From: Geomonas sp. RF6
Lineage (GTDB): Bacteria > Desulfobacterota > Desulfuromonadia > Geobacterales > Geobacteraceae
Reading direction: 5' to 3'
Length of the DNA stretch: 64,000 nucleotides
NCBI RefSeq assembly: GCF_021044625.1
Contig: NZ_CP087999.1
Span: 3,617,001-3,681,000, forward strand
The translations under genes were made by a program, and so were the position numbers. Below, in pieces: positions 16,992 to 28,117 of this stretch (the stretch's first letter is position 1; every line of letters begins with the position of its first letter). A model generated the notes under the pieces. It did no database searches. It was not told the DNA's origin and saw nothing but the letters and a program-made list of their open reading frames with translations.

Positions 16992-17355
16992 AAGTGGCAA
17001 GAGCCGAGCATCTTCGGTTGGAGCTGATACGCCTAAGGCTGTCGCCAGATTTACCGGCCCGCCGGAGAAAATCGTAAGGTTAAGACGGTTTGCTGAGCGA
17101 ATCGGGCTTGAAACCGCTGATGATACTTCTGTTGAGTGGAGGAGCGTATTTCCTGAAGTGGAAGGCAACAAGAGCGGCACCATGCTGAAGGGAGCAAGGA
17201 CACGAGAGGGGCTTACTCAGGTACAAGTTGCACAGGCGTCTAACATTCCTCAGAGACACATTTCGGAGATGGAGAATGGCAAGCGCGTCATTGGAAAGGA
17301 TACGGCGAAGAGGCTAGCAGAGGTATTGCACGTGGACTACAGGGTTTTTCTTTAG
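16960..17355 (+). CDS. XRE-family antitoxin
   Basis: The 131-residue product has a basic, probably disordered N-terminal third and a helix-turn-helix of the XRE type in residues about 68-128 (LKGARTREGLTQVQVAQ, SNIPQRHISEMENGKR, AKRLAEVLHVDYRVF). It should bind the RelE-like toxin and the upstream palindrome. The ATG at 16960 lies inside the toxin gene, so translation is coupled. Toxin-first order matches higBA-type loci. Confidence 0.8.
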   Translation: MLERTKKRRTESGKSRASSVGADTPKAVARFTGPPEKIVRLRRFAERIGLETADDTSVEWRSVFPEVEGNKSGTMLKGARTREGLTQVQVAQASNIPQRHISEMENGKRVIGKDTAKRLAEVLHVDYRVFL

Positions 17356-17381
17356 CTGGCACCGGGGGGCTGTGCCAGCCG
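17355..17381. terminator. Hairpin between convergent genes
   Basis: Stem gctggcac / gtgccagc (17355-17362 and 17372-17379) fills the whole gap between the antitoxin stop and the hydrolase stop. A T-run precedes it on the plus strand rather than follows it, so termination is more plausible for the leftward gene. Confidence 0.5.
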
Positions 17382-18572
17382 CTAGATCAGCGTGTCGAAC
17401 CACGCTTTCGCCTGCAGGAGCGACGGGAGGCTGCATTCGCTGTGACTCCCTTCCGAAGGAGGTTCGAGAAGGTCGACGACGTTTCCGCCGCCGGTACTGA
17501 AGTTTCGGTAGGCGGTGAGGGAGTTGTGGAAGTGCACGATGTCGTCGCTGCGGCTGTGGATCAGGCGCAGCGGGACGGCCGGAGCCCAGTTGTGCAGGTC
17601 GTTTTCCCGGATCCTCGACTTCAACCGTTCGCAACCGTTCCCGACAAACTCCGCGAGGAAGTCTCTGTGAAAAAGCGCCGGTATTTCGTTTGGCAGAACC
17701 GGCACGTCGTCTTCCACCAATCTTCGGCTGCCGTCAAAGATGGCGTCGAGCTGGGATGCGAAAGAGGGGAGGATGACCTGGTCCAGGAGGTTCAGGGAGT
17801 ACACCTTGTCGTAGGCCCAGAAGGCGAACGCGAGGTAACCGGCGCCGGGATAGCTGTCGGTTCTGAGGATTTCCTGCAGGCTGGTGGAAAGATCGTATGG
17901 CCCGGCCATCGGGGCGGACGCGGTTATGGAGAGGTCGGGGTGATTTTCCTGGATCGCCTTCGTGGCGGCCATGGTGGCGTACCCCCCTTCGGAGTAGCCG
18001 GCGAGAAAGAGCTTGCCGCTCAATGTGATGTTGTGCGCGGCACAGAAGCTCCTCGCGCCTTTCAGGAGATCTACGACCGAACTCGCCAGTGTTGCCGCAT
18101 GGAGATAGGGGTGGAACCGGTGGGCTGTGTCGCCATAGCCGAGGTAGTCGGGGAGGGCGGTGACGTAGCCGGCACTCCCGAAAAGGAGCGCGTCGATGCG
18201 TCGATACTGCTGGCCGGCTGCAGGGGCGGTCGACGCGACGTCCCAACTGAGGGTGGTGGTTCCGTGCTGGTAGCTCACGAGCGGTGCGGGATGGCCCAGA
18301 TCCGTGGGCACCACCAGCGCGCCAGAGGCATTTACCAGGGCCCCCTGCTCGTCAGTGGTGAAGTAAGAAATCTTATAAATCTCCACGTCGAAAGCCGGAA
18401 TGAGTGGAAGGTTGACGTTTGCGTAGAGGAGGGAGGTATCCTCCCGGGAGACCGTGGCGATCAGGGATGCGGATACAACGTCACCTGCAAGGGGAAGGGG
18501 ATCGGCGTTCATCAGCCCGCCCGGATGGCGCTCGCTTGCCAAAGTTGAGGTTTCCGCTGTTGCGTTGGACAT
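17382..18572 (-). CDS. Alpha/beta hydrolase, secretory-lipase-like
   Basis: The 396-residue product has an alpha/beta-hydrolase fold with nucleophile elbow GYSEGG (Ser194). The probable acid is in HSRSDDIV (about residue 330) and the catalytic His in SEGSHSECS near the C-terminus. The upstream oxyanion strand is PLVSYQHGTTT, and GYVTALPDYLGYGD precedes the elbow. This arrangement is like the LIP/secretory lipase and cephalosporin-C-deacetylase-like esterases. From the start at 18572 (aaggaga site) no signal peptide is seen, so location is uncertain. It is a single gene, convergent with the toxin-antitoxin operon. Confidence 0.75.
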   Translation of the reverse strand: MSNATAETSTLASERHPGGLMNADPLPLAGDVVSASLIATVSREDTSLLYANVNLPLIPAFDVEIYKISYFTTDEQGALVNASGALVVPTDLGHPAPLVSYQHGTTTLSWDVASTAPAAGQQYRRIDALLFGSAGYVTALPDYLGYGDTAHRFHPYLHAATLASSVVDLLKGARSFCAAHNITLSGKLFLAGYSEGGYATMAATKAIQENHPDLSITASAPMAGPYDLSTSLQEILRTDSYPGAGYLAFAFWAYDKVYSLNLLDQVILPSFASQLDAIFDGSRRLVEDDVPVLPNEIPALFHRDFLAEFVGNGCERLKSRIRENDLHNWAPAVPLRLIHSRSDDIVHFHNSLTAYRNFSTGGGNVVDLLEPPSEGSHSECSLPSLLQAKAWFDTLI

Positions 18573-18619
18573 TGGCTCTCCTTGGTCATTGTGCAGGTAA
18601 AGGGGCGCCAAAGGGACTA

Positions 18620-18796
18620 GCGGCTGGCGCCGCCTCACAAGCTAGGAAGCCTGTGCTCCAGCGCGGGTTGCTCTTTGGTCGGCGGGGACCGAGGCAGTTG
18701 CCGTGGCACTGAAAGCGATTCACCGAAGACGCCGGAGTCACACTGGAGGATAGGCATCTTGCCTGTCCTGGCGGCGCAGCCGCCATAGACTTCGCG
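18620..18796. repeat. Dispersed GC-rich repeat, 'gctccagcgcg' family, copy 1
   Basis: The string gaagcctgtgctccagcgcg (about 18646-18665) is the reverse complement of a string at 44960-44982. The segment catcttgcctg (18756-18766) and the hairpin ggcggcgcagccgcc (18770-18784) also recur in that region. The element fills the gap between the hydrolase start and the end of the ChaN-like gene. Confidence 0.6.
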
Positions 18797-19645
18797 CTAC
18801 TCGACTCGCGGCATCAGGTAATCGACGTCCTCCGCCGTCGGCTTCAGCCAGGTGAATTCCGGCAGGTCCGGAAGCACGACCTTGTAGCTGCAGCTCCCGT
18901 ATTTCTTCAGGCTTTCCGGCGCGCCGTTCTTGATGGCATGCCACGTCCCGGCGATCACGACGACCTTCCTCTTCGGGTCCTTCTTCCTGAACTTCACGAC
19001 ATTATACGCCATCGCGTCGTTTCGAAGCGCCTGCGCCTCGTCAAAGTTGGCGACGGGGAAGCGCACCGGCGCGTTGCCGAATGCCTGTTGCCGTATCAGC
19101 TTCAGATACTGCGCCTGACGCGGATGCAATGTCCATGCAGGACCCGGCGGCAACTCCTTCCTGTCGGAATCTTCCAGCGCCTTTGCCCCCTGCCTCACCA
19201 CCTTCGACATGATCGGCTTCGGCACGTTCAGCGCGATCAGAGGGATCCTGTTGTCACGGGCATAGATGAAGATGTCCCGGTACAGGCGCCAGTCGTAGGA
19301 CCAGTTTTTGGCGTACACCTCGATAAAGTCCTTCTCCGCGACTTTCCCGCTGACCCAGTCGTCCAGATCCCGCTGGCTGTCGGTCGTGAACATCTCGACC
19401 CCGATGGCCAGATCCCGGTTTCTCTGATGCAGGGACCGGATGATCTCCAGCTGGTTTCGATGGACCTCGGTATCGTCGTGGGTGTCGCCGATGAAGACGA
19501 CATCGGAGCGGCCGAGATCTTCCACCACTTTGCCGAGGTCGACCGCTGCGTTGTCGGCGACACGCACAACTTTCGTGGCGGCGTGCGCGCAGATGGAGGT
19601 GAAGAGCAAAAGAATCATTGCCGAAAGCAAGCTGAACCGTTTCAC
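18797..19645 (-). CDS. ChaN-like exported protein
   Basis: The 282-residue product starts at GTG (aggagg site 7 bases upstream) with a signal peptide (AMILLLFTSICAHA, mature from about residue 23). The body matches the ChaN/Cofac_haem_bdg family: VVFIGDTHDDTEVHRNQ (about 49-65), IGVEMFTTDSQRDLDDW, and VVVIAGTWHAIKNGAP near residue 236-251. ChaN is an iron-regulated heme-binding lipoprotein in Campylobacter; this copy lacks a lipobox, so it is probably soluble periplasmic. No iron-uptake genes are adjacent. Confidence 0.8.
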   Translation of the reverse strand: MKRFSLLSAMILLLFTSICAHAATKVVRVADNAAVDLGKVVEDLGRSDVVFIGDTHDDTEVHRNQLEIIRSLHQRNRDLAIGVEMFTTDSQRDLDDWVSGKVAEKDFIEVYAKNWSYDWRLYRDIFIYARDNRIPLIALNVPKPIMSKVVRQGAKALEDSDRKELPPGPAWTLHPRQAQYLKLIRQQAFGNAPVRFPVANFDEAQALRNDAMAYNVVKFRKKDPKRKVVVIAGTWHAIKNGAPESLKKYGSCSYKVVLPDLPEFTWLKPTAEDVDYLMPRVE

Positions 19646-19724
19646 GGCGGCCTCCTGATAAAAAAGCTTTCGCGACTATAGTGGGGATGGATCAGTTAGG
19701 AAAGGAATTTTTGAAGGGGAAGGG

Positions 19725-19757
19725 GCGGGCACCGGTCGTGGCAACTCCGGTGCCCGC
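19725..19757 (-). terminator. Hairpin after the UPF0210 gene
   Basis: A perfect 11-bp stem (gcgggcaccgg / ccggtgcccgc) lies just beyond the stop codon in the leftward direction. The following bases are C-rich with no T-run, so it may stabilise the mRNA end rather than terminate alone. Confidence 0.5.
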
Positions 19758-19763
19758 GAAGAA

Positions 19764-21125
19764 TCAGTTGGTGAGGGACTGGATCGGTGCGGGAATCCTG
19801 CCGCCGCGGGCGATGAAGGTCTCCGAGCTGAAGGGGTGCACGGGCATGATCGGGGCGCTGCCCAAGAGCCCGCCGAATTCCACCATGTCGCCTACCTCCA
19901 TTCCCGGCGCGGGGATGATGCGCACGGCGGTGGTCTTTTTGTTGATCATGCCGATCGCCATTTCGTCTGCGATGATTGCCGAGATGGTGGATGCCGAGGT
20001 GTCGCCGGGGACAGCAATCATATCGAGGCCAACCGAGCAGACGCAGGTCATCGCCTCCAGCTTGTCCAGCGTGAGGGAGCCGCGCTGCACCGCCTTGATC
20101 ATCCCCTCGTCCTCGCTCACCGGGATGAAGGCGCCGCTCAAGCCGCCGACGGAGGAGGAGGCCATGGCGCCCCCTTTTTTGACTGCGTCGTTCAGAAGTG
20201 CCAGCGCGGCGGTGGTGCCGTGGGTGCCGCAGCTTTCCAGCCCCATCGCCTCGAGGATCGCGGCGACGCTGTCGCCTACTGCCGGCGTCGGCGCGAGGGA
20301 GAGGTCGAGCACGCCAAACTGCGCGTTCAGCCTGCGGGCGACTTCCTTGCCGACCATTTCCCCCATGCGGGTGATCTTGAAGGCGGTCTTCTTGATGCAC
20401 TCGGAGATATCGCCAAGGGAGGGATTCTCCAGCGCGCGCACCGCGGAGTTGACGACACCGGGGCCGCTGACCCCGACGTTGATGACGCAGTCCGGCTCGC
20501 CCACGCCGTGGAAGGCGCCGGCCATGAAAGGGTTGTCCTCGGGGGCATTGGCAAATACCACGAGCTTGGCGCAGCCAAGTCCGCCGCTGTCACGGGTGAG
20601 CTCCGCCGCTTCCTTGATGACGCGCCCCATGAGGGCTACGGCGTCCATATTGATGCCGGCCTTCGTGGTTGCCACGTTCACCGACGAGCAGACCTTTTTG
20701 GTGATCGCGAGCGCCTGCGGGATGGAGTTTATGAGTTTCAGGTCCCCCGGCGTCATCCCTTTCTGCACCAGCGCGCTGAACCCGCCGATGAAATCGATCC
20801 CGGTGTCGCGCGCTGCCCTGTCGAGCGTTTCCGCGACGGAGACGAGGTCGTCGGCGCCGCAGCTCTCGGCGACGATCGCGATGGGGGTGACGGAGATGCG
20901 CTGGTTGATGATCGGGATGCCGTAGAGGTTCTGGACGTCCTTCGTGGTGCTGACCAGCTTGTCGGCGCAGCGCATGATGCGGTCGTAGATGTTGCGGTTC
21001 AGCGTGTCGATGTCGGGATGGCTGCAACCGAGAAGGTTGATGCCCATGGTGACCGTCCTGATGTCCAGGTTCTCGTTGGTCACCATCTTTATCGTTTCCA
21101 GGATCTCGTTCGGATGTAACACCAT
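19764..21125 (-). CDS. UPF0210 / PFL-like protein (DUF711)
   Basis: The 453-residue product is a full-length UPF0210 protein: [12 protein letters not shown] near the start, [51 protein letters not shown], and a glycyl-radical-like C-terminal stretch. Members were named for similarity to pyruvate formate-lyase-type folds; biochemical function is not established. It follows a UPF0237 ACT-domain gene by 10 bp, a pairing seen in many genomes, which suggests the ACT protein senses a ligand for it. Confidence 0.88.
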   Translation of the reverse strand: MVLHPNEILETIKMVTNENLDIRTVTMGINLLGCSHPDIDTLNRNIYDRIMRCADKLVSTTKDVQNLYGIPIINQRISVTPIAIVAESCGADDLVSVAETLDRAARDTGIDFIGGFSALVQKGMTPGDLKLINSIPQALAITKKVCSSVNVATTKAGINMDAVALMGRVIKEAAELTRDSGGLGCAKLVVFANAPEDNPFMAGAFHGVGEPDCVINVGVSGPGVVNSAVRALENPSLGDISECIKKTAFKITRMGEMVGKEVARRLNAQFGVLDLSLAPTPAVGDSVAAILEAMGLESCGTHGTTAALALLNDAVKKGGAMASSSVGGLSGAFIPVSEDEGMIKAVQRGSLTLDKLEAMTCVCSVGLDMIAVPGDTSASTISAIIADEMAIGMINKKTTAVRIIPAPGMEVGDMVEFGGLLGSAPIMPVHPFSSETFIARGGRIPAPIQSLTN

Positions 21126-21135
21126 CTATTGCCCC

Positions 21136-21414
21136 CTAGATCCTGTGCATGAAGCGGAAAATGTCTTCATGCTGCACTATCACCTGCACCCCGAGCTCCT
21201 CGCCGATGGCAGTCATCGCCTGCTGGAAGAGGGCGAGGTCGAAGTTCTCGGACTTCACCTCGGCGAGCATGATCATGGTGAAAAGGTCGTCCATGATGGT
21301 CTGCCTGATGTCCGCTATGTTGACGCTGTGTTCTGCCATGACACGGGTGATTCCCGCCACGATACCCACTCTGTCCAGACCGATTACCGTCACCACAAAA
21401 CGACTAGATGGCAT
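21136..21414 (-). CDS. UPF0237 ACT-domain protein
   Basis: The 92-residue product is a single ACT domain with tail: VTVIGLDRVGIVAGITRVMAE, VNIADIRQTIMDDLFTMIM, then GVQVIVQHEDIFRFMHRI, which is the UPF0237 signature. It is the first gene of a two-gene operon with the UPF0210 gene (agagga site, 10-bp gap). Known members bind amino acids and regulate partner proteins; the ligand is unknown here. Confidence 0.9.
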   Translation of the reverse strand: MPSSRFVVTVIGLDRVGIVAGITRVMAEHSVNIADIRQTIMDDLFTMIMLAEVKSENFDLALFQQAMTAIGEELGVQVIVQHEDIFRFMHRI

Positions 21415-21550
21415 TGCAATTTCCTCTTGTTATTGATGTAGGGAAGCAACAGGTGCCGTCGCTTCAAATGCCGGACAATAGCATCTCAGGGGCTTTTGCA
21501 CAACCCTTCTCTCCGGCGGCGGGACGGAGGACAATGAAGGTTCATTCGGG

Positions 21551-21619
21551 AATTTCCGGGGAGCGTGGGTACGTTGCCACGAAGCACTGCAGAAGGCCTA
21601 ACGTTCCCCCCTTTGCAAA
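21551..21619. repeat. Isolated end of the MITE-like element
   Basis: It runs from aatttccggggagcgtgggt through acgttgccacgaagcactgc to ccccctttgc and matches the reverse complement of the right end of the complete elements at 21632 and 60483. It is a partial copy lying directly beside the complete one; 21415-21550 holds nothing else I can name. Confidence 0.65.
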
Positions 21620-21631
21620 GGCTCATCCGAG

Positions 21632-21986
21632 AATTCCGGGGAAGCCGTAGTATGTTCCAATGAAGGGGCGCACGAGGCCTCGCGTCCCCCCCTTTGCGAA
21701 GGGGGGACAGGGGGGATTTGACTTGGCCAGCACCGTCCTGCAAAGTCGCAACTGCTGTGATCTCAAGCACTTTCTTCGATGCCACTTTGAAAAGAAGTGG
21801 TGGTGCCTATGTCGTTGATCTTTGGATTGCCGCAGCACTGCGGTTCGACGACCGAGATGTACTGTTAAACGGGCTGCGGTTCTGGAGACTTGAAGATCAA
21901 ATCCCCCCTGCCCCCCCTTCGCAAAGGGGGGAACGTTGGGCCTTCTGCAGTGCTTCGTGGCAAGGGCCCCACGCTCCCCCGGAATT
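21632..21986. mobile_element. MITE-like element, copy 1 (about 355 bp, long inverted ends)
   Basis: The left end starts aattccggggaagccgtagt and passes gaggcctcgcgtccccccc and ggggggacaggggggattt. The right end, read in reverse complement, gives a closely similar series (ccggggg, acgaagcactgcagaaggcc, ggggggcaggggggattt). The imperfect inverted ends are therefore about 95 bases. The central 150 bases have no gene. Copy 2 is at 60483-60814. It carries no transposase, so it would be non-autonomous. Confidence 0.65.
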
Positions 21987-22068
21987 GATCCCTTGACAGA
22001 AGCGATAGCCCGACTTTTTGAAGAACCCGGCTGCAGCGGGCGGGGGAGTGACGGGGCTGTGGCGGGGT

Positions 22069-24387
22069 TCAGACGACGATGGAGAATTCGGCGCCGGAGT
22101 TTCTGTTTCGCGCGGTGAGGGTGCCGCCCATGTTCTTCTCTATGATGGTCTTCGCCATAAAGAGCCCGATCCCTGTTGCCTTCTCGGGTGCCTTCGTGGA
22201 GAAGTACGGATCAAATATCCTCTCCCTGATCTCCGCGTTGATCCCCCCTCCGTTGTCGGAAATGGAGACGACGGTGCGCTCACCCTCGCGTGCAATCGTT
22301 ATGCGGATGGCGGGGTCAGCTACCTTGCGGTCCTGCAGCGTCTCGCGCGCGTTCGTGATGATGTTCAATACGACCTGCAGGTATTGATTCCTGAAGCCAT
22401 CCACAGTGCAGCCGCGCTGGCAGTTGTCCTCGACCTGCACCTCGATATCCTCCAGATCGGCCCGGAGCAGGGAGAGCGCGGTCTCGACTACCTCCTGTGC
22501 CCAGAAAACCGATTTTCTCGTGTCCGGGCTGAAAAGGTTCTGGAAGTCGTCGATGCTTTTGGAGAGTCGATCGAGGATGGACATGATGCGGTCGGTGCTC
22601 TCCTCGATTTCCTGCACGGTGAGTGTCTCCACCTGGGCCGAGAGCAGCATGTCCTGGACCATGAGCCCGATGACGTTGAGTGGCTGGCGCCAGTGGTGGG
22701 CGATCTTTCCCATCATCTCGCCCATCGCCGCGAGCCTGCTCTGCTGGATCACCAGTTGCTCCTTCACCCGCAACTCCTCGACGGCCGCAACCCTCAGCTC
22801 CGTCTCCGCCTCCAGGTCGGCAAACGCCCTGGCAAGATCGGCAGTCCGTTCCTGTACCCTGATCTCGAGCTCGTCCCTCGAGCGCTGCAGTTCGGCGGCG
22901 ATCCGCTTCCGCTCGGAGATGTCGCGGATGTTGGCCATGACGAGGTCCTTGCCGTTGAAGCGGATGCTGCAAAGGAATATCTCGCTGTCAAACTCTGCTC
23001 CGTCCCCGGGACGGCGGGCGGCCCATTCGAACATCATCGTCTCCCCGGAGAGGACCCTGCGCCACATGGGCGTCAGCTCCATGAGGGGGGGCGGATGCGC
23101 GGACGCGTCGGCAATGGTCAGGGTAGGCACCTGATCCCGGCTGACGCGCATCATTTCCAGCCAGCGCTTGTTGACGTCGATGATGCGCCCCATCTCGTCG
23201 TGAATGACGATGCCGTCGTAGACGTTGTCAAAAACGGTGCGCAGCGAGATTTCACTTTCCTGCAACTCCCTGGAACGCCGCAGCAGGGCGCCCGACATGT
23301 CCACCAAGCTCTCCCGCAGCTTCTGCACCTCGACCGGCGCCAGCGGGTCCTCTACGGTCACGGTGCTGCCTTCTCCCATCAGAAGGGCGTCCCTCTCAAG
23401 GGCCAGGAGGGGACGGCTGATACTGCGCCCTAGAAGCGCCGCCACGCAAAACGCGAGCAGAAATACTGCGGTACCGAGAAGCGCGTCGCCTATCATCCCT
23501 GTCCGTACCTCTTCGAAGGCGATATCGACCGGGTGCCCGGCGCCGACGATCCAGCCGATGGGCGGTATCGGGACGCGCGCCGACACCCATTTTGAATTCT
23601 GCAGATGAGTGATACGCTGGATGCCTGCCTGCTCCTTCTGGGTGACGAGGGCCCGGGACAGAATTTTGTCCCCCCTTTTCCAGGAGACCCTCTCCTCCCA
23701 GGTGGGGTTCTGCAGCAGGCTGTGAAAGACCAGGACCCCCCTCGTGTCAAAGACCGCGAGAGCGCCCCCCTCGGGTCGCTTCTGGGTAAGTGCGAACTCC
23801 TTCAGCCGTGCGGGCTCGATCGCCGTCATGACAACGCCAGCGAGCCTTCCGGCGTTGTCGCGGATCGGAACCGAAACCGTCAGTGTCGGCCGCGCAGTTA
23901 CCGCGCCTGTGGGTGCGATGTCGCTGATGGCAAGGTCGCTGCCGGTGATGGCTTTTCTGAAAGACGCCCGGTCCGAAAGGTCCCTTCCCACCAGCGTCTT
24001 CTCGCTGGAAGCCTGCACAACGCCTTCCGGGCTGAGCCAGCAGATGTTGCGTACCCCCGGGGAGAGCCGGGCTGTACCTGTCAGTAGCGTCGCTGTTATA
24101 GTCTCTTCCGATCCGGGAGTTGAGATTATGGCGTGACCGAGGGCGACACTTTGCTTGCGGATGCCATTGAGGTAGTTACTGAATGACACGGCGAGGCCGC
24201 GCGCGACCTCGAGCTCCGACTGCAGTGCGTGGGTCCGTCTGATTTCGTAGCGCTCATAGTACATGTAGCCGAGAAGGGCAGCGAAGGGGAGCATTATCAG
24301 AAAGACGAGCAAAAACAGACGGTAACGGATCCCGCCTCGCAGCAGCCGGTACAGCCATTCCTTCTCTGGATGGCGAGTCTCAATCAC
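22069..24387 (-). CDS. Sensor histidine kinase with extracytoplasmic dCache-like domain and PAS
   Basis: The roughly 772-residue kinase has TM1 (LFLLVFLIMLPFAALLGYMY), a large periplasmic double-Cache-like domain of about 250 residues (SPGVRNICWLSPEGVVQAS, VVMTAIEPARLKEFAL, PIGWIVGAGH), TM2 (LLGTAVFLLAFCVAALLG), and HAMP-like and PAS domains. After a coiled coil comes a HisKA of the AHHWRQPLN type (first His about residue 564) and HATPase_c (NIITNAR, DNGGGI, GIGLFMAK). No receiver is attached and none is adjacent. I prefer a GTG start at 24387 with aaggtgg upstream over an ATG at 24447 that has no visible site. It sits alone beside the repeat cluster. Confidence 0.88.
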   Translation of the reverse strand: MIETRHPEKEWLYRLLRGGIRYRLFLLVFLIMLPFAALLGYMYYERYEIRRTHALQSELEVARGLAVSFSNYLNGIRKQSVALGHAIISTPGSEETITATLLTGTARLSPGVRNICWLSPEGVVQASSEKTLVGRDLSDRASFRKAITGSDLAISDIAPTGAVTARPTLTVSVPIRDNAGRLAGVVMTAIEPARLKEFALTQKRPEGGALAVFDTRGVLVFHSLLQNPTWEERVSWKRGDKILSRALVTQKEQAGIQRITHLQNSKWVSARVPIPPIGWIVGAGHPVDIAFEEVRTGMIGDALLGTAVFLLAFCVAALLGRSISRPLLALERDALLMGEGSTVTVEDPLAPVEVQKLRESLVDMSGALLRRSRELQESEISLRTVFDNVYDGIVIHDEMGRIIDVNKRWLEMMRVSRDQVPTLTIADASAHPPPLMELTPMWRRVLSGETMMFEWAARRPGDGAEFDSEIFLCSIRFNGKDLVMANIRDISERKRIAAELQRSRDELEIRVQERTADLARAFADLEAETELRVAAVEELRVKEQLVIQQSRLAAMGEMMGKIAHHWRQPLNVIGLMVQDMLLSAQVETLTVQEIEESTDRIMSILDRLSKSIDDFQNLFSPDTRKSVFWAQEVVETALSLLRADLEDIEVQVEDNCQRGCTVDGFRNQYLQVVLNIITNARETLQDRKVADPAIRITIAREGERTVVSISDNGGGINAEIRERIFDPYFSTKAPEKATGIGLFMAKTIIEKNMGGTLTARNRNSGAEFSIVV

Positions 24388-24595
24388 GATGCTTCCACCT
24401 TTTCCTCTGAATGAAGCCGATGCAGATATAACCAAGAATACCCTCATTGTTCCAGGTCATCATCTGCTGCCAGGTCTCTCCATGAACAGCAACGGGGTCC
24501 GCAACGGCTATAATTGCAAAAAAGCCTTTATTCCAGCAGCTTAGTGCAGCTGCTTCCTGCCTTGCTCCGGCGCAACCTTTCAAGGGAGACTTCGT

Positions 24596-25339
24596 ATGTT
24601 AAACGGTGCGATGGCCGCGGGTTTCTGGGGGTTCGTAGGCGGGATCTCCCTTCTGGTGGGAGCGCTCGCCGGGCTCTTTTTACCAGCCTCCAGACGCGTT
24701 ATCGCCATCATCATGGCGATGGGGGCAGGTGTCCTCGTCTCATCGGTGGCCTTCGAGCTGATGGACGAGGCATACCGGCAGGGTGGCTTCGATGCCGCCT
24801 CCGTCGGCCTTACGCTCGGCGCGCTCCTTTTTTACCTGGGAGACCAGATTGTGGAAAGGGGAGGGGGGAAACACCGGAAACGCTCGCAGGGGCAACAGAA
24901 AGGAGGCTCGTCCACTGCCATCCTCCTCGGCGCCCTCATGGACGGGATCCCCGAGTCGATCGCCATCGGGGTAAGCCTGCTGCGAGGCGGGAAGGTGGGG
25001 GTGGTGATGGTTGTGGCGGTATTTCTGAGCAACATCCCGGAGTCCCTCTCGTCTGCCTCCGGTATGCAGAAGGCAGGACACACCCGCACCTTCATCCTCA
25101 CCGTGTGGAGCCTCGTCGTCCTCGTCTCCGCGGCGAGCTCACTCATCGGCTACTGGCTTCTCGCCGGCGTTTCAGGGAATATAACGGGGGGGATACAGGC
25201 CTTTGCCGCAGGTGCCATCCTGACCATGCTGGCCAGCACGATGATGCCGGAGGCATACGAAGAGGGAGGTGCAGTCGTGGGTCTTGTCACCACTGCCGGC
25301 TTTCTCCTTTCCTTTGTTCTTACCAAGATGAACGGGTGA
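24596..25339 (+). CDS. ZIP-family divalent metal transporter
   Basis: The 247-residue integral membrane protein has seven to eight hydrophobic helices. The metal-site motifs of ZIP helices appear as DGIPESIAIG (about 121-130) and SNIPESLSS (about 146-154), with a basic/Gln-rich cytosolic loop (KHRKRSQGQQKGG) before them in place of the usual His-rich loop. The typical His in helix 4 (HNxPEG) is Asp-Gly here, so it belongs to a divergent branch and its metal is uncertain. It is preceded by aagggaga. The methyltransferase gene follows 30 bp later. Confidence 0.82.
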   Translation: MLNGAMAAGFWGFVGGISLLVGALAGLFLPASRRVIAIIMAMGAGVLVSSVAFELMDEAYRQGGFDAASVGLTLGALLFYLGDQIVERGGGKHRKRSQGQQKGGSSTAILLGALMDGIPESIAIGVSLLRGGKVGVVMVVAVFLSNIPESLSSASGMQKAGHTRTFILTVWSLVVLVSAASSLIGYWLLAGVSGNITGGIQAFAAGAILTMLASTMMPEAYEEGGAVVGLVTTAGFLLSFVLTKMNG

Positions 25340-25369
25340 TGGCGAAAATCCGGGGAAAGAAGGAGAGAG

Positions 25370-26026
25370 ATGAAAGGGAAGAGCTACGAGAGATTCAGGG
25401 TCATCGCGCCGTACTACGACGCTGGAGTGAAGGCGCTCGGCGTCCTCCTCGGGGGGGAAAGGGGGGTGCGGGAAAGGGTGCTGGATCTCCTTCCTGTCCG
25501 GGAGGGAGACCATCTGCTGGAGGTCGGATGCGGCACCGGAACGGTGACGCTGATGGCGGCGAGCCGGGTCGGGAGAAACGGCACGGTGGTGGGGATAGAT
25601 CCGTCACGGGAGATGCTCGCCCGGGCCGAACGAAAGCTCTCCCGCGCGAACTCTCCGGAGGTGCGGCTTGTCGAGGGGGCGGGAGCGCCCTTGCCCTTCC
25701 CGGACCAGTCGTTCGACTCGGTGATCTTCTTTCTCGTCCTCCACGAAATGGCGCATGAGGACAGAATAGACTCCCTGAAGGAGGCATTGCGGATTCTGAA
25801 GCCGGGGGGGCATCTCCTGGTCGGCGAACTGGACCGGCCCCCTTCCGCAACGGGGCGGGCGCTGCTGCGGATCTTACTCCTCGTTGAGGAGGAGGAAGCA
25901 AGCGATTTCCTGCGCCGCGCCCTCCCCTCCGTCATGCGCGAGGGGTGCGGCGAACGGATCGCGCTGGTAAAGCGGATTTCGTTCCTCGGCGGTCTCGCTC
26001 AGGGGGTGCTTTACCGGAAGATGTGA
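25370..26026 (+). CDS. Class I SAM-dependent methyltransferase
   Basis: The 218-residue product has the Rossmann methyltransferase core: motif I LLEVGCGTGTVTLMAA (about 43-58), acidic residue in VVGIDPSREML, motif II-III FDSVIFFLVLHEMAHED, and post-motif LKPGGHLLVGEL. The pattern is like UbiE/Methyltransf_11 enzymes. Substrate unknown. It has a good aaggagag site and probably shares a transcript with the ZIP gene. Its stop directly abuts the stop of the convergent kinase gene. Confidence 0.85.
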   Translation: MKGKSYERFRVIAPYYDAGVKALGVLLGGERGVRERVLDLLPVREGDHLLEVGCGTGTVTLMAASRVGRNGTVVGIDPSREMLARAERKLSRANSPEVRLVEGAGAPLPFPDQSFDSVIFFLVLHEMAHEDRIDSLKEALRILKPGGHLLVGELDRPPSATGRALLRILLLVEEEEASDFLRRALPSVMREGCGERIALVKRISFLGGLAQGVLYRKM

Positions 26027-27904
<1,878 letters not shown>

Positions 27905-28117
27905 TGCTGCCCTTTCTCGTTGGAGCGTGATCGCGTGTGCGGCGCGTCAACGGGTGAACGTGAGGAGCCGCGACTTATCCCTATCGGCAGGGAGGGCGCC
28001 GGCATAAAGGATTTTCTCCCGCCACTGCCATGAGCGTTTGTGAAGCGGCCTCACCGCCGTACACTTTTAATAATTCGTCTGGACAGTGCGCGACGAAATA
28101 AAAAACGGAGGTGTTCG

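Noticed and set aside
19836-21119. Open frame opposite the UPF0210 gene
   Set aside because: It is antisense to a well-conserved family and carries His/Gly/Ala-rich nonsense sequence.
24509-24514. Perfect TATAAT upstream of the ZIP gene
   Set aside because: No acceptable -35 hexamer lies 16-18 bases upstream, so it was not called as a promoter.
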